Positions 6,942 to 8,323 of a stretch of DNA of 8,323 nt are shown in pieces; positions within the stretch are counted from its first letter, which is position 1, and the number at the start of each line of letters is the position of its first letter. The DNA is taken from assembly GCA_023428365.1 (NCBI GenBank), contig JAEYYQ010000526.1, forward strand, positions 1-8,323. The letters are read 5' to 3'. The position numbers were made by a program, and so were the translations under genes. The stretch is from Pseudomonadota bacterium (GTDB taxonomy: Bacteria > Pseudomonadota > Alphaproteobacteria > Rhizobiales > Hyphomicrobiaceae). The notes under the pieces were generated by a model that was not told the origin of the DNA, searched no databases, and saw nothing but the letters and a program-made list of their open reading frames with translations.

Positions 6942-7406
6942 GTGGCAGATCTTGATGCTATCGACCGCCATATCATTCGGCTCCTGAGGCTGAATGCGCG
7001 CGCCAGCAACACCAAGCTGGCAGCTCAGGTGGGGCTGTCGCCTTCTGCCTGCCTGCGCCGGATCCAGCAGCTTGAGCAATCAGGCGTGCTGCGGGGGTAC
7101 ACCGCGCTTGTCGGTTCCGCGAGCGACGCGCCACTCATATCCGTGATCGTCAACATCACGCTGGAACGGCAAACCGGGACTTACCTCGAACGCTTCGAGC
7201 GTGAAGTCCGCAAGCATCCCGAGATTCAGCAATGCTATCTGATGACCGGCGGTGCCGACTATTTCATCCGCGTTGAGGTCGAAAGCCACGCCGATTTCGA
7301 GCGCATCCATAGGGATGTGTTGTCGACGCTGCCGGGCGTGCTGCGGATACACTCGAGCTTTACGATCCGTGATGTCCTCATGGTGCGCTCTGCCGGTAAG
7401 GGTTGA
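6942..7406 (+). CDS. Lrp/AsnC-family transcriptional regulator, probable regulator of alr-dadA (DadR-like)
   Basis: This 154-residue protein has the standard Lrp/AsnC size and layout. An N-terminal helix-turn-helix spans roughly residues 5-50, with recognition region GLSPSACLRRIQQLEQSG (31-48). A RAM/ACT-like ligand-binding domain follows, including MTGGADYFIRVEV, and the protein ends HSSFTIRDV near the C-terminus. GTG 6942 is supported by GGAGAG six bases upstream and by the typical first residues (LDAIDRHIIRLL). Proteins of this family form octamers or similar assemblies and respond to amino acids. In Pseudomonas the DadR member activates dadAX with alanine. Divergence from alr-dadA points to the same job here and probably to autoregulation. 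The family is certain; the target and effector are inferred. It converges on the next gene, with 15 bases between stops and no evident terminator. Confidence 0.93.
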   Translation: MADLDAIDRHIIRLLRLNARASNTKLAAQVGLSPSACLRRIQQLEQSGVLRGYTALVGSASDAPLISVIVNITLERQTGTYLERFEREVRKHPEIQQCYLMTGGADYFIRVEVESHADFERIHRDVLSTLPGVLRIHSSFTIRDVLMVRSAGKG

Positions 7407-7421
7407 ACTCTTCCGGAGGGA

Positions 7422-8246
7422 TCACGCCGTCGGAGGTGGCAGCTTAGGCGTCTCGGGCTCCTCGCCGGAAGATCCGATCTCCGACCAGATCAGCCCTTTG
7501 TAGTTGAACCCATCTTCGAGCGTCGGCTTGATGATCTTGAAGTAGGGCGACAGGTCGAAGTCGGCCGGCGCATACAGACTGTGATGACGGATGTGCAGGA
7601 TTTCCCTGCGCCTCTGCCGCGCGAGGCCGTTCGTCTGTGATTTGATCCGCTCGACGCGTGGCAGGATCGGATAACGGACACGCCCAAATGCTTCCGCGAT
7701 CAGCGTCGAACAGATCGCGCGAGTCGGTTCGCCCGAGCCAAGCGCGATCATGCGCCGCCGCCACCGCGCCGGAACAGGGGGGGTCGGCAAAAAGTAACGG
7801 ACGAGATCGACGATGTTGCGCATGTCGTACTTGGTCCCGATGCGTGACATCATGAACTCTATGACTTCGTCGCGGTCGTCCTGCGTGAGACCGACCGGCC
7901 GACAGATGCGCGTGTGATACTGCTCGTATTTCGACAGCGGGACGGCAACGCAGCCCTCTCCGACATCGACCTCGATCAGCATGTGCGGGTCCATCTGCGA
8001 CGTCTTGGGGTCGAGGGCGTCACCGATGTAGAGGGCGGCGTGAGACCAGGTCGACTGCGTCAGATATTTGATGGCGGCTGAAAACTTGCTGCCGCCTGCC
8101 ACCAGAATAACATCGCCGGGACGCAGCGCACGCCTGAGCATGGCCGGTTCCGTCGGAACGGTTGGACCTTCGGCCGGCTGCTCTCGCTGCAGCGATCGCG
8201 TGAGGCGATGACCGATCCAATCGAGCGATGAGTTGAAGAAGGACAC
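7422..8246 (-). CDS. YiiX/YebB-like permuted NlpC/P60 (peptidase C92-type) protein
   Basis: Numbered from GTG 8246-8244 this is 274 residues. It carries the circularly permuted papain-like arrangement: LRPGDVILVAG (41-51), the catalytic His in STWSHAALYIG (His69), a polar residue in LIEVDVGEG (Glu92), and the catalytic Cys near the C-terminus in AICSTLIAEAF (Cys179). His before Cys is typical of the YaeF/YiiX/LRAT-like branch, whose members may act on lipids or cell-wall peptides; this protein's substrate is unknown. The C-terminus is proline- and glutamate-rich (EEPETPKLPPP). The start is unsure: a TTG at 8315-8313 gives 23 more residues, and the frame stays open to the right edge. That extra stretch is less GC-rich and looks non-coding, so I prefer GTG 8246, though its ribosome binding site is poor. 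No signal peptide is evident. Confidence 0.78.
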   Translation of the reverse strand: MSFFNSSLDWIGHRLTRSLQREQPAEGPTVPTEPAMLRRALRPGDVILVAGGSKFSAAIKYLTQSTWSHAALYIGDALDPKTSQMDPHMLIEVDVGEGCVAVPLSKYEQYHTRICRPVGLTQDDRDEVIEFMMSRIGTKYDMRNIVDLVRYFLPTPPVPARWRRRMIALGSGEPTRAICSTLIAEAFGRVRYPILPRVERIKSQTNGLARQRRREILHIRHHSLYAPADFDLSPYFKIIKPTLEDGFNYKGLIWSEIGSSGEEPETPKLPPPTA

Positions 8247-8323
8247 AGGCTTGCGGTCTGAAATTTGATCCTGGAAACAGATTGGCAGATTCGTGCGGCA
8301 CGATTTAGCAGCCAAGCGCGCGG

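Noticed and set aside
7407..7421. Bidirectional terminator between the convergent Lrp-family and C92-type genes
   Set aside because: The 15-base gap and its flanks contain no stem longer than four pairs and no T-run.
1..8323. Mobile element, CRISPR array, tRNA or rRNA
   Set aside because: Nothing of these kinds was recognised: no transposase or integrase motifs, no spaced direct repeats, no target duplications, and almost all the sequence is accounted for by ordinary metabolic genes.

Overview
The window reads as chromosomal DNA of a GC-rich alphaproteobacterium, most likely in the Hyphomicrobiales (a Bradyrhizobium/Xanthobacteraceae-like relative). This rests on the base composition, frequent GTG starts, tight 4-base gene overlaps and the gene families present: a rhizobial PlcP-type phosphoesterase, a BtaA-type enzyme, an alanine racemase/DadA pair with an Lrp-type regulator, and a permuted NlpC/P60-like protein. 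The genus cannot be fixed by reading alone. Nothing looks mobile: I see no transposase, integrase, CRISPR array, tRNA or rRNA.

Left region (1-1734): a two-gene, minus-strand lipid-remodelling operon. plcP (predicted phospholipase C) overlaps by ATGA the start of btaA (predicted SAM:diacylglycerol 3-amino-3-carboxypropyltransferase), which runs off the left edge. PlcP would cut phosphate-containing headgroups from phospholipids to give diacylglycerol. BtaA would then cap that diacylglycerol with a homoserine headgroup, the first step to phosphorus-free betaine lipids. A close match to the PhoB operator (CTGTCAT-N4-CTGTAAT) lies 47 bases upstream of the plcP start, so the operon is probably switched on by phosphate starvation. 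This is the strongest story in the window.

Middle region (1735-4165): three minus-strand genes. A class III (CaiB/BaiF) CoA-transferase is coupled by a GTGA overlap to a crotonase-fold enzyme that lacks both classical hydratase glutamates, followed by a small GYD-domain protein. The first two probably activate an organic acid to its CoA ester and then transform it; the substrate is unknown.

Right-centre region (4328-7406): an alanine-catabolism unit. alr (alanine racemase, dadX-like) and dadA (D-amino acid dehydrogenase) are two bases apart on the minus strand. A divergent Lrp/AsnC-family regulator lies on the plus strand. The 200-base AT-rich gap between alr and the regulator holds a good promoter for the regulator, a possible operator, and a structured leader next to its ribosome binding site. 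L-alanine would be racemised, then oxidised to pyruvate and ammonium, under control of the regulator.

Right edge (7422-8323): a minus-strand gene, convergent with the regulator, encodes a YiiX/YebB-like (peptidase C92-type) permuted papain-fold protein of unknown substrate. Its start is uncertain.
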